64,000 nt of DNA. It comes from Eutrophocola salsuginis (GTDB taxonomy: Bacteria; Pseudomonadota; Gammaproteobacteria; Pseudomonadales; Pseudohongiellaceae). The stretch covers positions 2,480,001 through 2,544,000 of the forward strand of contig JAYQTB010000004.1 in assembly GCA_038147195.1 (NCBI GenBank), written 5' to 3'. This document shows, one piece after another, positions 9,154-18,836 of the stretch (position 1 is the stretch's first letter; the number at the start of each line of letters is the position of its first letter). A program made the position numbers and the translations under genes. The notes under the pieces are model-generated. The model ran no database searches. It saw only the letters and a list, made by a program, of their open reading frames with translations, and was not told where the DNA came from.

Positions 9154-9281
9154 AGGCCAGGGACTGTTAACACTATTTGTTCGTCACGGGAAAGCGTGAC
9201 AGTATAAACCAGCAGAAACGGGAAATCCCCGGCTTATAAATACGTCAGACCGTCGTTAACAACTGTAGTTAAAAAGTACGA

Positions 9282-10568
9282 GTGAACCGTCTTACCTATT
9301 GCGCGCTATTTTACCTGGCCACGCCTGTCATACTGTTCAGGCTCTTGTGGCGGTCCCTGCGCGCACCCGATTACCGCAAGCGCTGGAGAGAACGATTTGC
9401 CTTTTACGGTGATGCGCCTTTGCAGCAAGCCGATGTCATTATCCATGCCGTTTCCGTAGGGGAAGTGCATGCGGTTGAACCACTCATTCGGCAACTGCAG
9501 GCGCACGATCCCGCGCTCCATATCCTAGTGACCACCACGACACCGACGGGTTCGGTACGCGTGCCGGCGATGCTCGGCCAAACCGTGCAGCACGTGTACC
9601 TGCCATATGATTATCCCGGAGCCGTGAATCGCTTCCTGGACCGCTTTTCACCGCGACTACTTATGATCATGGAAACGGAGTTGTGGCCCAACCTGGTTCA
9701 CTATAGTGAAGCGCGCGGCGTAAAACTCATGCTGGCCAACGCCCGCCTGTCGAAAAAATCGCAGGTCAGTTATCAGCGAATGCGCAAGATGGCCGGCAAC
9801 ATGCTGGCAAGTTTTGATGCCGTCACTGTCCAGTCGCAAACTGATCGTGACAGGCTCGTGTCGCTCGGCTTGCCGCCTGCCAACGTGGAGATAGTCGGCA
9901 GCATGAAATACGACATGATGCTGAATACGGACATGCTGGCGCAAGCCAGACAGGACAAAGCCGCCATGGCAGGCCGCCCGGTGCTAGTCGCTGCCAGCAC
10001 GCGCACTCTGGATGGCGAGGTCGAGGATGAAAAAGTCCTGCAGGCATTTGGAACCCTTGTTATTGACCATCCCGACCTGTTACTGGTGCTTGTACCGCGC
10101 CACCCCGAACGTTTCGATGCCGTAGCCGCCTTGGCGGAGAAGAAAAGTTTCAGCGTAGCTAGGCGCAGCCGCGACCGAATCGCCGATCCAGGGCAACAAG
10201 TATTGATCGGTGACTCGATGGGGGAAATGCATTATTACTTTGGGCTCGCCGACATCGCCTTCGTTGGCGGCTCCCTGGTCAACACCGGTTGCCAGAACAT
10301 CATCGAACCAGCGGCGATAGGGTTGCCGGTGATCACCGGTCCGTCTCTGTACAATTTCCAGGCTGTCAGTGAAGCCATGATTGCTGTGGAGGGCATGCTG
10401 GTGGTTGCCGATGCGGCAGAGCTAGCCGCCGTAGTGCAATCGTTGCTCAATAATCCTGCGCAGCAGAAAGTAATGGGGGAGGCGGCGCGTTCGGTGGTCG
10501 AAGCCAACCAAGGCGCCACGGCAAGGAACCTGTCCATGCTCAGTGAGCTGCTGGAGACGACTCAATGA
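9282..10568 (+). CDS. waaA: 3-deoxy-D-manno-octulosonic acid transferase
   Basis: Transfers Kdo from CMP-Kdo to the lipid A precursor, the first inner-core step and essential in most Gram-negatives. The 428-residue length is typical. One N-terminal membrane helix is followed by IIHAVSVGEVHAVEPLI, with the catalytic Glu of the VGE motif, then METELWPN, and in the second domain GGSLVNTGCQNIIEPAA. The start is a GTG at 9282. The 128-bp upstream gap holds an imperfect AT-rich promoter region and a small 6-bp-stem palindrome (9183-9200), significance unknown. Number of Kdo residues added cannot be read. Confidence 0.95.
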   Translation: MNRLTYCALFYLATPVILFRLLWRSLRAPDYRKRWRERFAFYGDAPLQQADVIIHAVSVGEVHAVEPLIRQLQAHDPALHILVTTTTPTGSVRVPAMLGQTVQHVYLPYDYPGAVNRFLDRFSPRLLMIMETELWPNLVHYSEARGVKLMLANARLSKKSQVSYQRMRKMAGNMLASFDAVTVQSQTDRDRLVSLGLPPANVEIVGSMKYDMMLNTDMLAQARQDKAAMAGRPVLVAASTRTLDGEVEDEKVLQAFGTLVIDHPDLLLVLVPRHPERFDAVAALAEKKSFSVARRSRDRIADPGQQVLIGDSMGEMHYYFGLADIAFVGGSLVNTGCQNIIEPAAIGLPVITGPSLYNFQAVSEAMIAVEGMLVVADAAELAAVVQSLLNNPAQQKVMGEAARSVVEANQGATARNLSMLSELLETTQ

Positions 10569-10583
10569 GCAAGCCTCAGGTTC

Positions 10584-11945
10584 TTATTCAAGCCATTCGT
10601 TGAGGTCGATGATGTCCTGCGGGCTCAGGATGCCGGCGGACTGCTTCAGGTTCAGCGTGTTGATTACGTAGTTGTAACGGGCATTGGCGTAATCTCGCCT
10701 GGCCTGGAACAGCGTACGCTGGGCCAGCACCACGTCGACCACGTTACGGGTTCCCACTTCCGCACCAACCTCGGTGGCTTCCAGTGCGCTCTCCGCCGAG
10801 ATGATCGCCTGCGCGCGTGCCTGTACTGCCAGCACGTCGGTTTCCACGCTGCGGTAATTGTTGCGTGTGCTCTGCGTGCTGTCACGCTGGGTTTTCAGCA
10901 GTGCTTCCTCGCTCGCATCCCGTGTGTAATAGGCCTGGCGTTTGCGGGCGGCATTCAGGCCACCAGCAAACAGTGGATAGGAAAAATTTAGCGTGATGTT
11001 GCTGCGTTCGGACGCTACCGCCGGAAAGAAGCTGAAGGGGTTGGCGGACTGGTTCCAGCCGTAACCGGCACTAATGTTTACGGTTGGAAACATCGCTGCC
11101 CGTGTCGATTTCGCCGTCTTCTCTTTGGATTCGAGGTCAAACTCCGCTGCCTTGATAGCCAGATTGTTACCCATCGCGAGGCTGACCCACTCGTTGAGAC
11201 TGGTCGGGTCAAGTGATGCGATTGGGAACTCGGTGCTTAGTGATTCCAGGGCATTGTGACCTTGGCCGGTAATCGCTTCGAGTGCCTCGAAGGCCTGGTT
11301 CAGATTGTTCTCTTCCACGAGACGGTTCACTCGGGCGAGGTCGGCGTTGGCCTGGCTGTCATAGACGTCGGTGATCGGGATCAAGCCAACCTCGAAACGT
11401 TCACGGGTCTGTTCCAGTACCTGCGCAGCGGCATCTTCTTCCGCGCGGAAAGAGGTGAGATTGTCTTGCGAACGCAGCACGTTGAAATAGGCCGAGGCCA
11501 CTTTGACGATCAGTTGCTGTTCGGCCTGTGCCAGGTTGGCGGCAGCTTGCAGGTCCGACGCTTTCGCCGACTGGAATGCATACCAGGCTTCGAAGTTGAC
11601 CAGCGCCTGGGTGAGGCTTAGGTTGTACCCCTTGGTGTTGAAACCGTTAGCGAAACTGTGGGCGGAGCCGAACGCTGTGGCCTGGGCGGGACCGGCAGTG
11701 TCGCGTGAGGTCGTGCCGTTGACGGTAATGCTGGGCAGCAGAAAAGAGCGGCCCTGGGCGATCGCAGTGTGGGCAGCATTGAAGTTTGCCCTGGCCTGGC
11801 GGATCTCCGGGTCGTTGGCGGCGGCCAGCTCGAAGATCTGGGCAAGGTCATCAGCCCGTGCCGTGCTGAAAGGCAAAGCCAGCACGACCAGGGACAGGGT
11901 CACTGCTATCTGCCCGAGCGTATGACGAATATTCACTGTTACCAT
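10584..11945 (-). CDS. tolC: TolC family outer membrane efflux/secretion channel
   Basis: Outer-membrane trimeric channel used by tripartite efflux pumps and type I secretion. The product (453 residues from the chosen start) has a signal peptide ending near FSTARA, then two OEP repeats; family features include NDPEIRQARAN near the mature N-terminus, YFNVLRSQDNL and the second-half VVDVVLAQRTLFQARRDYANARY. I prefer the ATG at 11945 because GGAGA lies 6-8 nt upstream; an in-frame ATG at 11957 overlaps that ribosome binding site. It is divergent from yqiB across a 537-bp gap containing a TetR-type palindrome. The gene order tolC / yqiB-cpdA-yqiA-parE matches enterobacteria. Confidence 0.9.
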   Translation of the reverse strand: MVTVNIRHTLGQIAVTLSLVVLALPFSTARADDLAQIFELAAANDPEIRQARANFNAAHTAIAQGRSFLLPSITVNGTTSRDTAGPAQATAFGSAHSFANGFNTKGYNLSLTQALVNFEAWYAFQSAKASDLQAAANLAQAEQQLIVKVASAYFNVLRSQDNLTSFRAEEDAAAQVLEQTRERFEVGLIPITDVYDSQANADLARVNRLVEENNLNQAFEALEAITGQGHNALESLSTEFPIASLDPTSLNEWVSLAMGNNLAIKAAEFDLESKEKTAKSTRAAMFPTVNISAGYGWNQSANPFSFFPAVASERSNITLNFSYPLFAGGLNAARKRQAYYTRDASEEALLKTQRDSTQSTRNNYRSVETDVLAVQARAQAIISAESALEATEVGAEVGTRNVVDVVLAQRTLFQARRDYANARYNYVINTLNLKQSAGILSPQDIIDLNEWLE

Positions 11946-12068
11946 GTTTTTCTCCATTTTCGATAGTCTGGCGCCCGAATCACTCTCTGCCTCGGTAGAA
12001 TTATAACCAATTGATAATATTGGGATTAATTATTAGCGCGGGCAGGGCTCTGACTGTCATTGCCTAAT

Positions 12069-12086
12069 TGACTGACTGGTCAGTCA
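12069..12086. promoter_or_regulatory. Perfect 8-bp inverted repeat upstream of tolC, TetR-type operator candidate
   Basis: TGACTGAC-TG-GTCAGTCA is a perfect palindrome with 8-bp arms and a 2-bp spacer, about 125 bp upstream of the tolC start. Length and symmetry fit operators bound by TetR-family dimers, which often control tolC or efflux genes. No TetR gene lies in the window, so the regulator would be encoded elsewhere. Confidence 0.5.
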
Positions 12087-12494
12087 GTTTCAATTCTTTT
12101 ACAGCCTGTGTCAAGGTCGGCAAATCCAGCAACCTGCGCACTCACCGCCGGGTTATACGCACGCCATTGCCTGTTGGCTTTCACTGTGTTGAGTGCGGAC
12201 ATGAGTCGTCGGTAGATGCAGGAAAGAGCGTGTACCTTCAAGCAGCTGCTCATTTATGCTGGGTAAAAGTGTGCTCATTGTAACAAAAATTCACCGTTCA
12301 CAGCGCTCTATGCGGGAGTCGTGCAGATGATCGTTGAGATAAAAAAAGTAATTATGGTGTTTAAGTATGAAAGCTATTAAACAGATTCGACCAGAAAGCC
12401 ATTGGTAGTGGTATCATCGGGATTAGAATATGTTTCATAGCAATACTCCAACTGTATGCAGGCAAGTTATAGAAAATATGATCGACCCTGAAAG
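12087..12494. other. Intergenic region without a recognisable gene
   Basis: About 400 bp between the palindrome and yqiB. In enterobacteria the ADP-ribose pyrophosphatase gene nudF lies here; I see no Nudix box or convincing reading frame in either strand. A 71-codon frame at 12068-12283 has no family features. The last 150 bp are AT-rich and probably hold the yqiB promoter. Confidence 0.5.
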
Positions 12495-12983
12495 ATGAAA
12501 ATCAAAGGCTATACAATCGACCTGAGCGAACAGATGGCGGTATGTGATGCCAACTATATTCGCCTGCAAAAGTTGCTTGGTAAATCTCGCGGTATGCGCA
12601 ACCGGCTGATTGCATTGCCCTGTCTTGGCAGGGCAGGCAGGCTTGGCCAGATTGTCGTCAGCCTCGAGGTCCAAGAAGACTTCAAGTATACAAGCACCAT
12701 TTGTATCAGGCAGTTGCAGGACGAACACAACGGTCGGCCGGCGTTCTACAAGGCACCCGAAATGATCATCCGGGTTTACCATGACGCGAAGACGGCAGAG
12801 GTGACAAGCTACCAGAACCACCGTTATTTCAAGGTAGCTTACCCGGTACCGAACCAGTTCATGTACCAGAGTGACGAAAAGGAACAACTGAACCTTTTTT
12901 TGGCTGAATGGCTGAATCTGTGTATAAACGAGGGGATGAGCAGCCCCGGCGAGTTACAACTGGACAAGATGAACTGTAACTGA
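12495..12983 (+). CDS. yqiB: DUF1249 family protein YqiB
   Basis: A 162-residue cytoplasmic protein of the DUF1249 family, function unknown. Recognised from length, from PEMIIRVYHDAKTAEV and SYQNHRYFKVAYPVPN, and from position directly before cpdA, exactly as in E. coli. It is followed by cpdA after 48 bp and probably heads an operon yqiB-cpdA-yqiA-parE. The C-terminal 15 residues are variable. Confidence 0.88.
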   Translation: MKIKGYTIDLSEQMAVCDANYIRLQKLLGKSRGMRNRLIALPCLGRAGRLGQIVVSLEVQEDFKYTSTICIRQLQDEHNGRPAFYKAPEMIIRVYHDAKTAEVTSYQNHRYFKVAYPVPNQFMYQSDEKEQLNLFLAEWLNLCINEGMSSPGELQLDKMNCN

Positions 12984-13031
12984 AACGCGGTCTCACGTTC
13001 AGTAATTCTCCATTTGAGAGAGTAAGCAACG

Positions 13032-13856
13032 TTGACTGAAGTCCTGGCAGACAATAAGAATCAGAATTATCGGCTTATTCAGATAACGGATTCCCACCTT
13101 TTTGGCGACCGCAAGACAATTTTTCAGGGTCTCAATACCTTCGACACGCTTAGCGATGTCGTCAGTCTGGTACTTAAGCAAGAAAAACAGATCGACTTGG
13201 TCTTGTGTACCGGCGACCTGGCCCAGGACGCCACCATCCAGGCCTACCATAATTTCGTCGACGCCCTCGCCCCTATCAAGGCACCGCAACTGTGGATACC
13301 GGGCAACCATGACATTCGCAGCCACATGCAGCAATCACTGGATCAGAATAGCATACACCTGAAGCGTTCCGTCCAGCTGGGCAACTGGCGCATCATCATG
13401 CTCAACTCTAATGTCGAAGGCCATGTCTATGGTCTGCTCGGCCAGAGGGAGCTGGCCGACCTCGGCCTTGAGCTGGCGGACAGCGAACGCAACGGATCTC
13501 ACGTGGTGGTCTGTGTACACCACAATTGCTTACCGGTGCAGGCGGCCTGGTTGCAGCAGCATTGTCTGAAGAAAGCCGACGAGCTGTTTTCCATGCTCGA
13601 CAGTTATAATCATGTGCGCGGTATCCTCTACGGGCATATCCACCAGGAATTCGAGTCCAGTCGTAATAACGTCAAGGTTATGGCCACGCCATCCACCTGC
13701 ATCCAGTTCCACCCGACCAACAACAACTTCACTATCGATAATGCCCAGCCGGGTTACCGCTGGCTCGACCTGTGCGCGGACGGTAGCATCGAGTCGGGCG
13801 TATCCCGCGTCAGCGGAAAATCTTACAATATCGACTACAGCAGCACCGGTTACTGA
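13032..13856 (+). CDS. cpdA: 3',5'-cyclic AMP phosphodiesterase
   Basis: Calcineurin-like metallophosphoesterase that hydrolyses cAMP to AMP and so tunes CRP-dependent regulation. All metal-binding motifs are visible in order: ITDSHLF, CTGDLAQD, PGNHD, VCVHHN and YGHIHQE. The 274-residue length fits CpdA. The start is a TTG at 13032 preceded by GAGAG at about 11 nt; no ATG is available upstream of the first motif. It sits between yqiB and yqiA as in enterobacteria. Since the family also contains other nucleotide phosphodiesterases, the cAMP assignment relies on synteny as well as motifs. Confidence 0.9.
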   Translation: MTEVLADNKNQNYRLIQITDSHLFGDRKTIFQGLNTFDTLSDVVSLVLKQEKQIDLVLCTGDLAQDATIQAYHNFVDALAPIKAPQLWIPGNHDIRSHMQQSLDQNSIHLKRSVQLGNWRIIMLNSNVEGHVYGLLGQRELADLGLELADSERNGSHVVVCVHHNCLPVQAAWLQQHCLKKADELFSMLDSYNHVRGILYGHIHQEFESSRNNVKVMATPSTCIQFHPTNNNFTIDNAQPGYRWLDLCADGSIESGVSRVSGKSYNIDYSSTGY

Positions 13857-13948
13857 TGCACTCCCGGCAAAGCCCGGGCACTTAAAAAAATTCCCGATTG
13901 GACAAATATCTTTCCACTCAATACAGGGAAGCATCGTATAATTACCTT

Positions 13949-14584
13949 ATGGTTTTAAGCCGTCCTTTAATCATTTACATCCACGGATTCAACAGCTCCC
14001 CTGCCTCTCGAAAAGCCCGACTTTTTACTGACTTTTGCGCCCGTTCTGGTAGATGCATTGTCGAAGCGCCCGAACTTTCCCACAACCCCAAACGCGCCAT
14101 CGCACAGCTGGAATCACTAATCAGCGACGCCGGCGGCAACATATTCATTCTCGTTGGCTCCTCGCTCGGCGGTTATTACGCGACGTGGCTGGCGGAAAAG
14201 TTCGGCTGCAGGGCGGCCCTGGTGAACCCGGCAGTTTCGCCGGCCAAGACCCTGGGTGAGGAGTTCCTGGGACTACAGAAAAACCTTTACACCGGTGAGG
14301 AATATGTATTCACGCGCGAGTATGCCGACTACCTGGATACATTGGATGTCAACCCTTTGAAACATCCCGAAAATTATCTCCTGCTGGTCCAGACGGGTGA
14401 CGAGGTCCTGGACTACCACCACGCGGTGGAACGCTATGCCGGCTCAGTGCAAGTAGTGCAGCAGGGCGGCAGTCACCGGTTCGAGGATTTCGAGGCGGTG
14501 ATCCCCTCTATCCTGGAATTCGCGGAAACCGGCTGCCTACAGGCAAGTAGCGAGCAAGAACGATTACAGAGGAAGATGCAGTAA
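13949..14584 (+). CDS. yqiA: YqiA-type alpha/beta-hydrolase (esterase)
   Basis: Small alpha/beta-hydrolase, 211 residues from the chosen ATG at 13949. It has the family N-terminus IIYIHGFNSSPASRKA, the nucleophile elbow VGSSLGGYYATWLAEK with Ser, an Asp in TGDEVLDY, and the C-terminal GGSHRFEDF with the catalytic His. E. coli YqiA hydrolyses short acyl esters in vitro; the natural substrate is unknown. An in-frame TTG at 13898 would add 17 unconserved residues. A TATAAT hexamer at 13937-13942 directly before the start could give a second promoter. Two bp separate it from parE. Confidence 0.88.
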   Translation: MVLSRPLIIYIHGFNSSPASRKARLFTDFCARSGRCIVEAPELSHNPKRAIAQLESLISDAGGNIFILVGSSLGGYYATWLAEKFGCRAALVNPAVSPAKTLGEEFLGLQKNLYTGEEYVFTREYADYLDTLDVNPLKHPENYLLLVQTGDEVLDYHHAVERYAGSVQVVQQGGSHRFEDFEAVIPSILEFAETGCLQASSEQERLQRKMQ

Positions 14585-14586
14585 GC

Positions 14587-16485
14587 ATGAGTAAAGACTA
14601 TACCTCCGGTTCCATTGAAGTACTGACAGGCCTGGATCCGGTCCGGCGGCGCCCTGGCATGTATACCGACACCACGCGGCCCAACCACCTAGTCCAGGAA
14701 GTGGTGGACAACAGCGTTGACGAAGCGCTTGCCGGTCACGCTCGCACTATCAAGGTCACGCTCAACAAGGACGGCAGTGTCGAGGTGACCGACGACGGCC
14801 GTGGTATGCCGGTTGACATTCATCCGGAGGAAAAGGTGCCAGGCGTCGAACTGATCCTGACTCGCCTTCATGCCGGCGGCAAGTTCAACAGCGACAACTA
14901 CAAGTTTTCTGGCGGACTGCACGGTGTCGGCGTGTCAGTGGTCAATGCCCTTTCCAGCGACCTAGAAGTCCTGGTCAGGCGCGACGGCAAATTGCACCAG
15001 ATGACCTTTACCAACGGGGACAAGAAAACCAACCTCAAGGTCATCGACAAGGTCGGGCTGCGCAATACCGGTACCACAGTGAAGTTCATGCCTGACTCGA
15101 AATATTTTGACTCGCCTACCATCTCCATTCCGCGCCTGGTACATGTGCTGCGTGCGAAGGCAGTGCTGTGCCCCGGCCTGCATGTGATCTTCGAGGATAA
15201 GACCGTCAAGGCGGAAAAAGCGCAGAGCCAGGAATGGTGTTTCGGAGATGGTCTCACCGATTACCTGCTGCAGGCCACCGAAGGTTACGAGCGCATTCCC
15301 GACCAGCCTTTCGTCGGTGCGATGTCTGGAGATGACGAAGCGGTTGACTGGGCGGTGCTGTGGCTGCCCGAAGGCGGCGAACTGATCACCGAAAGCTATG
15401 TGAACCTTATACCGACCCTGCAGGGTGGAACGCACGTGAATGGATTCAGGACTGGCATGCTGGAGGCTATTCGTGAATTCTGTGAATTCAGAAACCTCCT
15501 TCCGCGCGGCGTGAAGCTGAGTTCTGAGGATATCTGGGACCGTTGTGCCTACATACTCTCTGCAAAAATGATCGATCCACAGTTTGCCGGCCAGACCAAG
15601 GAAAAACTGTCCTCTCGCCAAAGCGCCGTGTTCATTGGCGGCGTGGTCAAGGATGCCTTCGGTCTGTGGCTCAACCAGCATACAGACGAGGCGGTAAAGA
15701 TTGCCGAGATGTGTATAAGCAATGCCCAAAGCCGTATGCGCGAGGGCAAGAAGGTCGTGCGCAAGAAGGTAACCGCGGGTCCTGCGCTGCCTGGCAAGCT
15801 GGCGGACTGCACCACGCAGGACGTGGATACCGGCGAGCTTTTCCTGGTAGAAGGTGATTCTGCGGGTGGCTCCGCTAAGCAGGCACGTGACCGCGAAACC
15901 CAGGCTGTGATGCCGCTGCGCGGCAAGATTCTCAACACCTGGGAAGTTGATTCCGGCGAGATTCTTGCGTCGCAGGAAGTGCATGACATTTCCATTGCCA
16001 TCGGCGTCGATCCTGGATCGACCGACCTGTCCGGCCTGCGCTATGGCAAAGTATGCATCCTGGCCGATGCCGACTCCGATGGCCTACACATTGCCACACT
16101 TCTTTGCGCACTGTTCCTGAGACATTTCCCCGCCGTGGTGGAGGCCGGTCATATCTTTGTAGCCATGCCGCCACTCTACCGCATAGACGTGGGCAAGGAC
16201 GTGTACTATGCACTCGACGAGGACGAAAAGAACGGCGTGCTCAACCTGATCATCGCGGAGAAGAAGAAGGGCAAGCCGAGCGTACAGCGCTTCAAGGGAC
16301 TGGGTGAAATGAATCCCATGCAGCTCAGGGAAACAACCATGAGCAAGGACACCCGCCGGCTGGTGCAGCTCACTATAGACCAGGCCAAGAAAACTCAGGA
16401 TCTGATGGATATGCTGCTGGCCAAGAAGCGCTCACCAGACCGCAAGGTTTGGCTGGAACGGTACGGAAATCTCGCTGAGATTTAG
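14587..16485 (+). CDS. parE: DNA topoisomerase IV subunit B
   Basis: ATPase subunit of topoisomerase IV, which decatenates daughter chromosomes. The 632 residues match E. coli ParE (630). Visible are the GHKL ATP-binding motifs VVDNSVDEAL, DDGRGMPVDI and SGGLHGVGVSVVNAL, the TOPRIM motif LVEGDSAGGSAKQARDR, and the metal-binding DADSDGLHIATLL. The QAKKTQDLMDML region near the C-terminus also fits. It is followed by parC 95 bp downstream on the same strand; the 16486-16580 gap is AT-rich and could hold an internal promoter. Confidence 0.97.
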   Translation: MSKDYTSGSIEVLTGLDPVRRRPGMYTDTTRPNHLVQEVVDNSVDEALAGHARTIKVTLNKDGSVEVTDDGRGMPVDIHPEEKVPGVELILTRLHAGGKFNSDNYKFSGGLHGVGVSVVNALSSDLEVLVRRDGKLHQMTFTNGDKKTNLKVIDKVGLRNTGTTVKFMPDSKYFDSPTISIPRLVHVLRAKAVLCPGLHVIFEDKTVKAEKAQSQEWCFGDGLTDYLLQATEGYERIPDQPFVGAMSGDDEAVDWAVLWLPEGGELITESYVNLIPTLQGGTHVNGFRTGMLEAIREFCEFRNLLPRGVKLSSEDIWDRCAYILSAKMIDPQFAGQTKEKLSSRQSAVFIGGVVKDAFGLWLNQHTDEAVKIAEMCISNAQSRMREGKKVVRKKVTAGPALPGKLADCTTQDVDTGELFLVEGDSAGGSAKQARDRETQAVMPLRGKILNTWEVDSGEILASQEVHDISIAIGVDPGSTDLSGLRYGKVCILADADSDGLHIATLLCALFLRHFPAVVEAGHIFVAMPPLYRIDVGKDVYYALDEDEKNGVLNLIIAEKKKGKPSVQRFKGLGEMNPMQLRETTMSKDTRRLVQLTIDQAKKTQDLMDMLLAKKRSPDRKVWLERYGNLAEI

Positions 16486-16580
16486 ATAATAGGAGTTCAA
16501 CGAACCAGAAAGCTTAGCGCATTGTTCATGGCCCCTTGCTCCAGAAAGAATTTTCTAAATATTGAAATCAAAAACCTGAC

Positions 16581-18836
16581 ATGACAGAGACAACTACATT
16601 AAACGAAGACGGCCAGGAACAGATCGCCCTGCGCAAGTTCGTCGAGCAGTCCTACCTCAATTATTCTATGTACGTCATCAACGACCGGGCGCTGCCTCAT
16701 ATCGGCGACGGCCTGAAGCCGGTGCAGCGGCGCATAGTTTATGCGATGTCGGAGCTGGGCCTGAAGAGTACGGCGAAGTACAAGAAGTCTGCGCGCACCA
16801 TCGGCGACGTGATCGGCAAGTACCACCCTCATGGCGACTCCGCCTGTTATGAAGCCATGGTGCTCATGGCGCAGCCCTTTTCATACCGGTATCCCATCAT
16901 CGACGGGCAAGGCAACTGGGGTTCCCCCGACGACCCCAAGTCCTTTGCCGCCATGCGTTACACCGAGTCCAAGATGCGCGCCTATGCGGACGTGCTATTG
17001 TCTGAACTTGGCCAGGACACAGTCGACTGGAAACTGAATTTCGACGGTGAGCTTGAAGAACCGGTCATCCTGCCGGCGCGCCTGCCCAACGTTTTGCTCA
17101 ATGGCGGCAGCGGTATCGCAGTGGGTATGGCAACCGATATCCTGCCGCACAACCTCCGCGAGATTGCCAGCGCCTGTATCCACCTTCTTGATAATCCCAA
17201 GGCCACTACGAAAGACCTGATGAAATTCGTCAAGGGCCCGGATTTTCCGACCAATGCCGAAATCATTACACCGGTCGAGGAAGTCCGCGAGATCTATGAC
17301 ACAGGTCGCGGACAGATCAAGAGCCGCGCTGTGTACGTGCGGGAAAACGGCGAGATCGTCATCACGGCCTTGCCATATCAGGTGTCTGGAGCCAAGGTTC
17401 TCGAGCAGATTGCCGGGCAGATGCAGAAGAAGAAACTACCAATGATCGTCGACATCCGCGACGAGTCCGACCATGAGAACCCGACCCGCATCGTGATCGA
17501 ACCGCGCTCGAACCGTGTCGACACCGATGCCGTGATGGCACACCTATTCTCCACCACCGATCTGGAAAGAAGTTATCGTGTGAACTTCAACATGATCGGC
17601 ATCGACGGCAAGCCCCAGGTAAAACCACTGGTGTCCCTGTTGAGGGAATGGCTGGAATTCAGGACCACCACCGTTACACGCCGCCTCAATTACCGGCTGG
17701 AAAAGATTAAAGATCGCCTGCATATCCTCGATGCCTTGCTGATTGCCTTCCTCAACATCGACGAGGTGATCAAGATCATTCGCACTGAAGACAAACCCAA
17801 GCCCATGCTGATGAAGAAATTCAAGTTGTCTGACCGCCAGGCGGAAGCCATCCTGGAACTGAAGCTGCGCAACCTGGCCAAGCTTGAAGAAATGAAGATC
17901 AAGGCCGAGCAGAAGGATCTGTCCGAGGAGCGCGACACCCTGGAAAAGATCCTAGGATCAAAGTCTCGACTGAAGACTCTCATCAAGACAGAAATTAAGG
18001 AAGATGCCGAGACCTACGGCGACGACCGCCGCTCCGAACTGGTGGTGCGTGAAGAGGCGCAAGCCTTCCGCGAGGAAGAACTGATTTCCACAGAACCGGT
18101 CACCATAATTCTGTCGGAGGGCGGCTGGGTGCGCGCGGCCAAGGGTCACGATGTCGATCCCTCGGCGCTTGCCTATAAGTCGGGTGACAAGCTGAAACTG
18201 TTCGCCCGCGGCAAAAGCAACCAGAATGCTGTGTTCCTCGATTCCACTGGCCGTTCCTATACTCTCGGCGCGCATACGCTGCCCAGTGCCCGCGGCATGG
18301 GTGAGCCCCTGTCGGGCAAACTTAAACCGCCTTCCGGCGCCACCTTCATGGGCCTGATGATCGGCGACCCCGACCGTCTTTGCCTCATCGCCTCCGATGC
18401 CGGTTATGGTTTTATCACGAAGATGGAAAACCTGGTCAGCAAGAACAAGGCCGGCAAGGCTCTGTTGTCACTGCCCAAAGGTGCCAAGGTGCTATCGCCA
18501 GTGCCGGTGGATGAGATCGGCAGCAGCGAGGTGGTTGCCATCAGCAACGAGGGCAGGATGCTTATGTTTAAGTTGTCGGAACTGCCGGAACTTTCTAAGG
18601 GCAAGGGCAACAAGATCATCAGCATACCCACTGCCCGTGTGGCCGCGCGCGAGGAGTTCGTGGCAGCGGTCGCCGTGCTGCATAAGGACCAGATCCTGGT
18701 GATTCATTCCGGAAAACGCCACTTCAACCTCACCATGAGCGACCTCGAGCATTACCGGGGAGAGCGCGGTCGGCGCGGCAACAAACTGCCCCAGGGCTTC
18801 CGAAAGGTTGACGTTGTGGAGGTTCAGGACAAGTAG
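16581..18836 (+). CDS. parC: DNA topoisomerase IV subunit A
   Basis: DNA cleavage and religation subunit of topoisomerase IV. The 751-residue product has the winged-helix breakage domain, with the fluoroquinolone-resistance region GKYHPHGDSACYEAMVLMAQ and the catalytic Tyr in AAMRYTESKM, a coiled-coil tower region around residues 430-480, and a C-terminal beta-pinwheel domain with blades of the HTLPSARGMGEPLSG type. Ser and Glu at the usual resistance positions look wild type (GDSACYE). It lies downstream of parE, forming the complete enzyme. Confidence 0.97.
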   Translation: MTETTTLNEDGQEQIALRKFVEQSYLNYSMYVINDRALPHIGDGLKPVQRRIVYAMSELGLKSTAKYKKSARTIGDVIGKYHPHGDSACYEAMVLMAQPFSYRYPIIDGQGNWGSPDDPKSFAAMRYTESKMRAYADVLLSELGQDTVDWKLNFDGELEEPVILPARLPNVLLNGGSGIAVGMATDILPHNLREIASACIHLLDNPKATTKDLMKFVKGPDFPTNAEIITPVEEVREIYDTGRGQIKSRAVYVRENGEIVITALPYQVSGAKVLEQIAGQMQKKKLPMIVDIRDESDHENPTRIVIEPRSNRVDTDAVMAHLFSTTDLERSYRVNFNMIGIDGKPQVKPLVSLLREWLEFRTTTVTRRLNYRLEKIKDRLHILDALLIAFLNIDEVIKIIRTEDKPKPMLMKKFKLSDRQAEAILELKLRNLAKLEEMKIKAEQKDLSEERDTLEKILGSKSRLKTLIKTEIKEDAETYGDDRRSELVVREEAQAFREEELISTEPVTIILSEGGWVRAAKGHDVDPSALAYKSGDKLKLFARGKSNQNAVFLDSTGRSYTLGAHTLPSARGMGEPLSGKLKPPSGATFMGLMIGDPDRLCLIASDAGYGFITKMENLVSKNKAGKALLSLPKGAKVLSPVPVDEIGSSEVVAISNEGRMLMFKLSELPELSKGKGNKIISIPTARVAAREEFVAAVAVLHKDQILVIHSGKRHFNLTMSDLEHYRGERGRRGNKLPQGFRKVDVVEVQDK

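Noticed and set aside
9183..9200. Six-bp palindrome GTCACG/CGTGAC upstream of waaA as an operator
   Set aside because: Single short palindrome with a 6-base spacer; no second copy or known regulator, so not listed as a feature.
14962..15984. 340-codon minus-strand frame
   Set aside because: Antisense to parE, whose motifs are complete on the plus strand.
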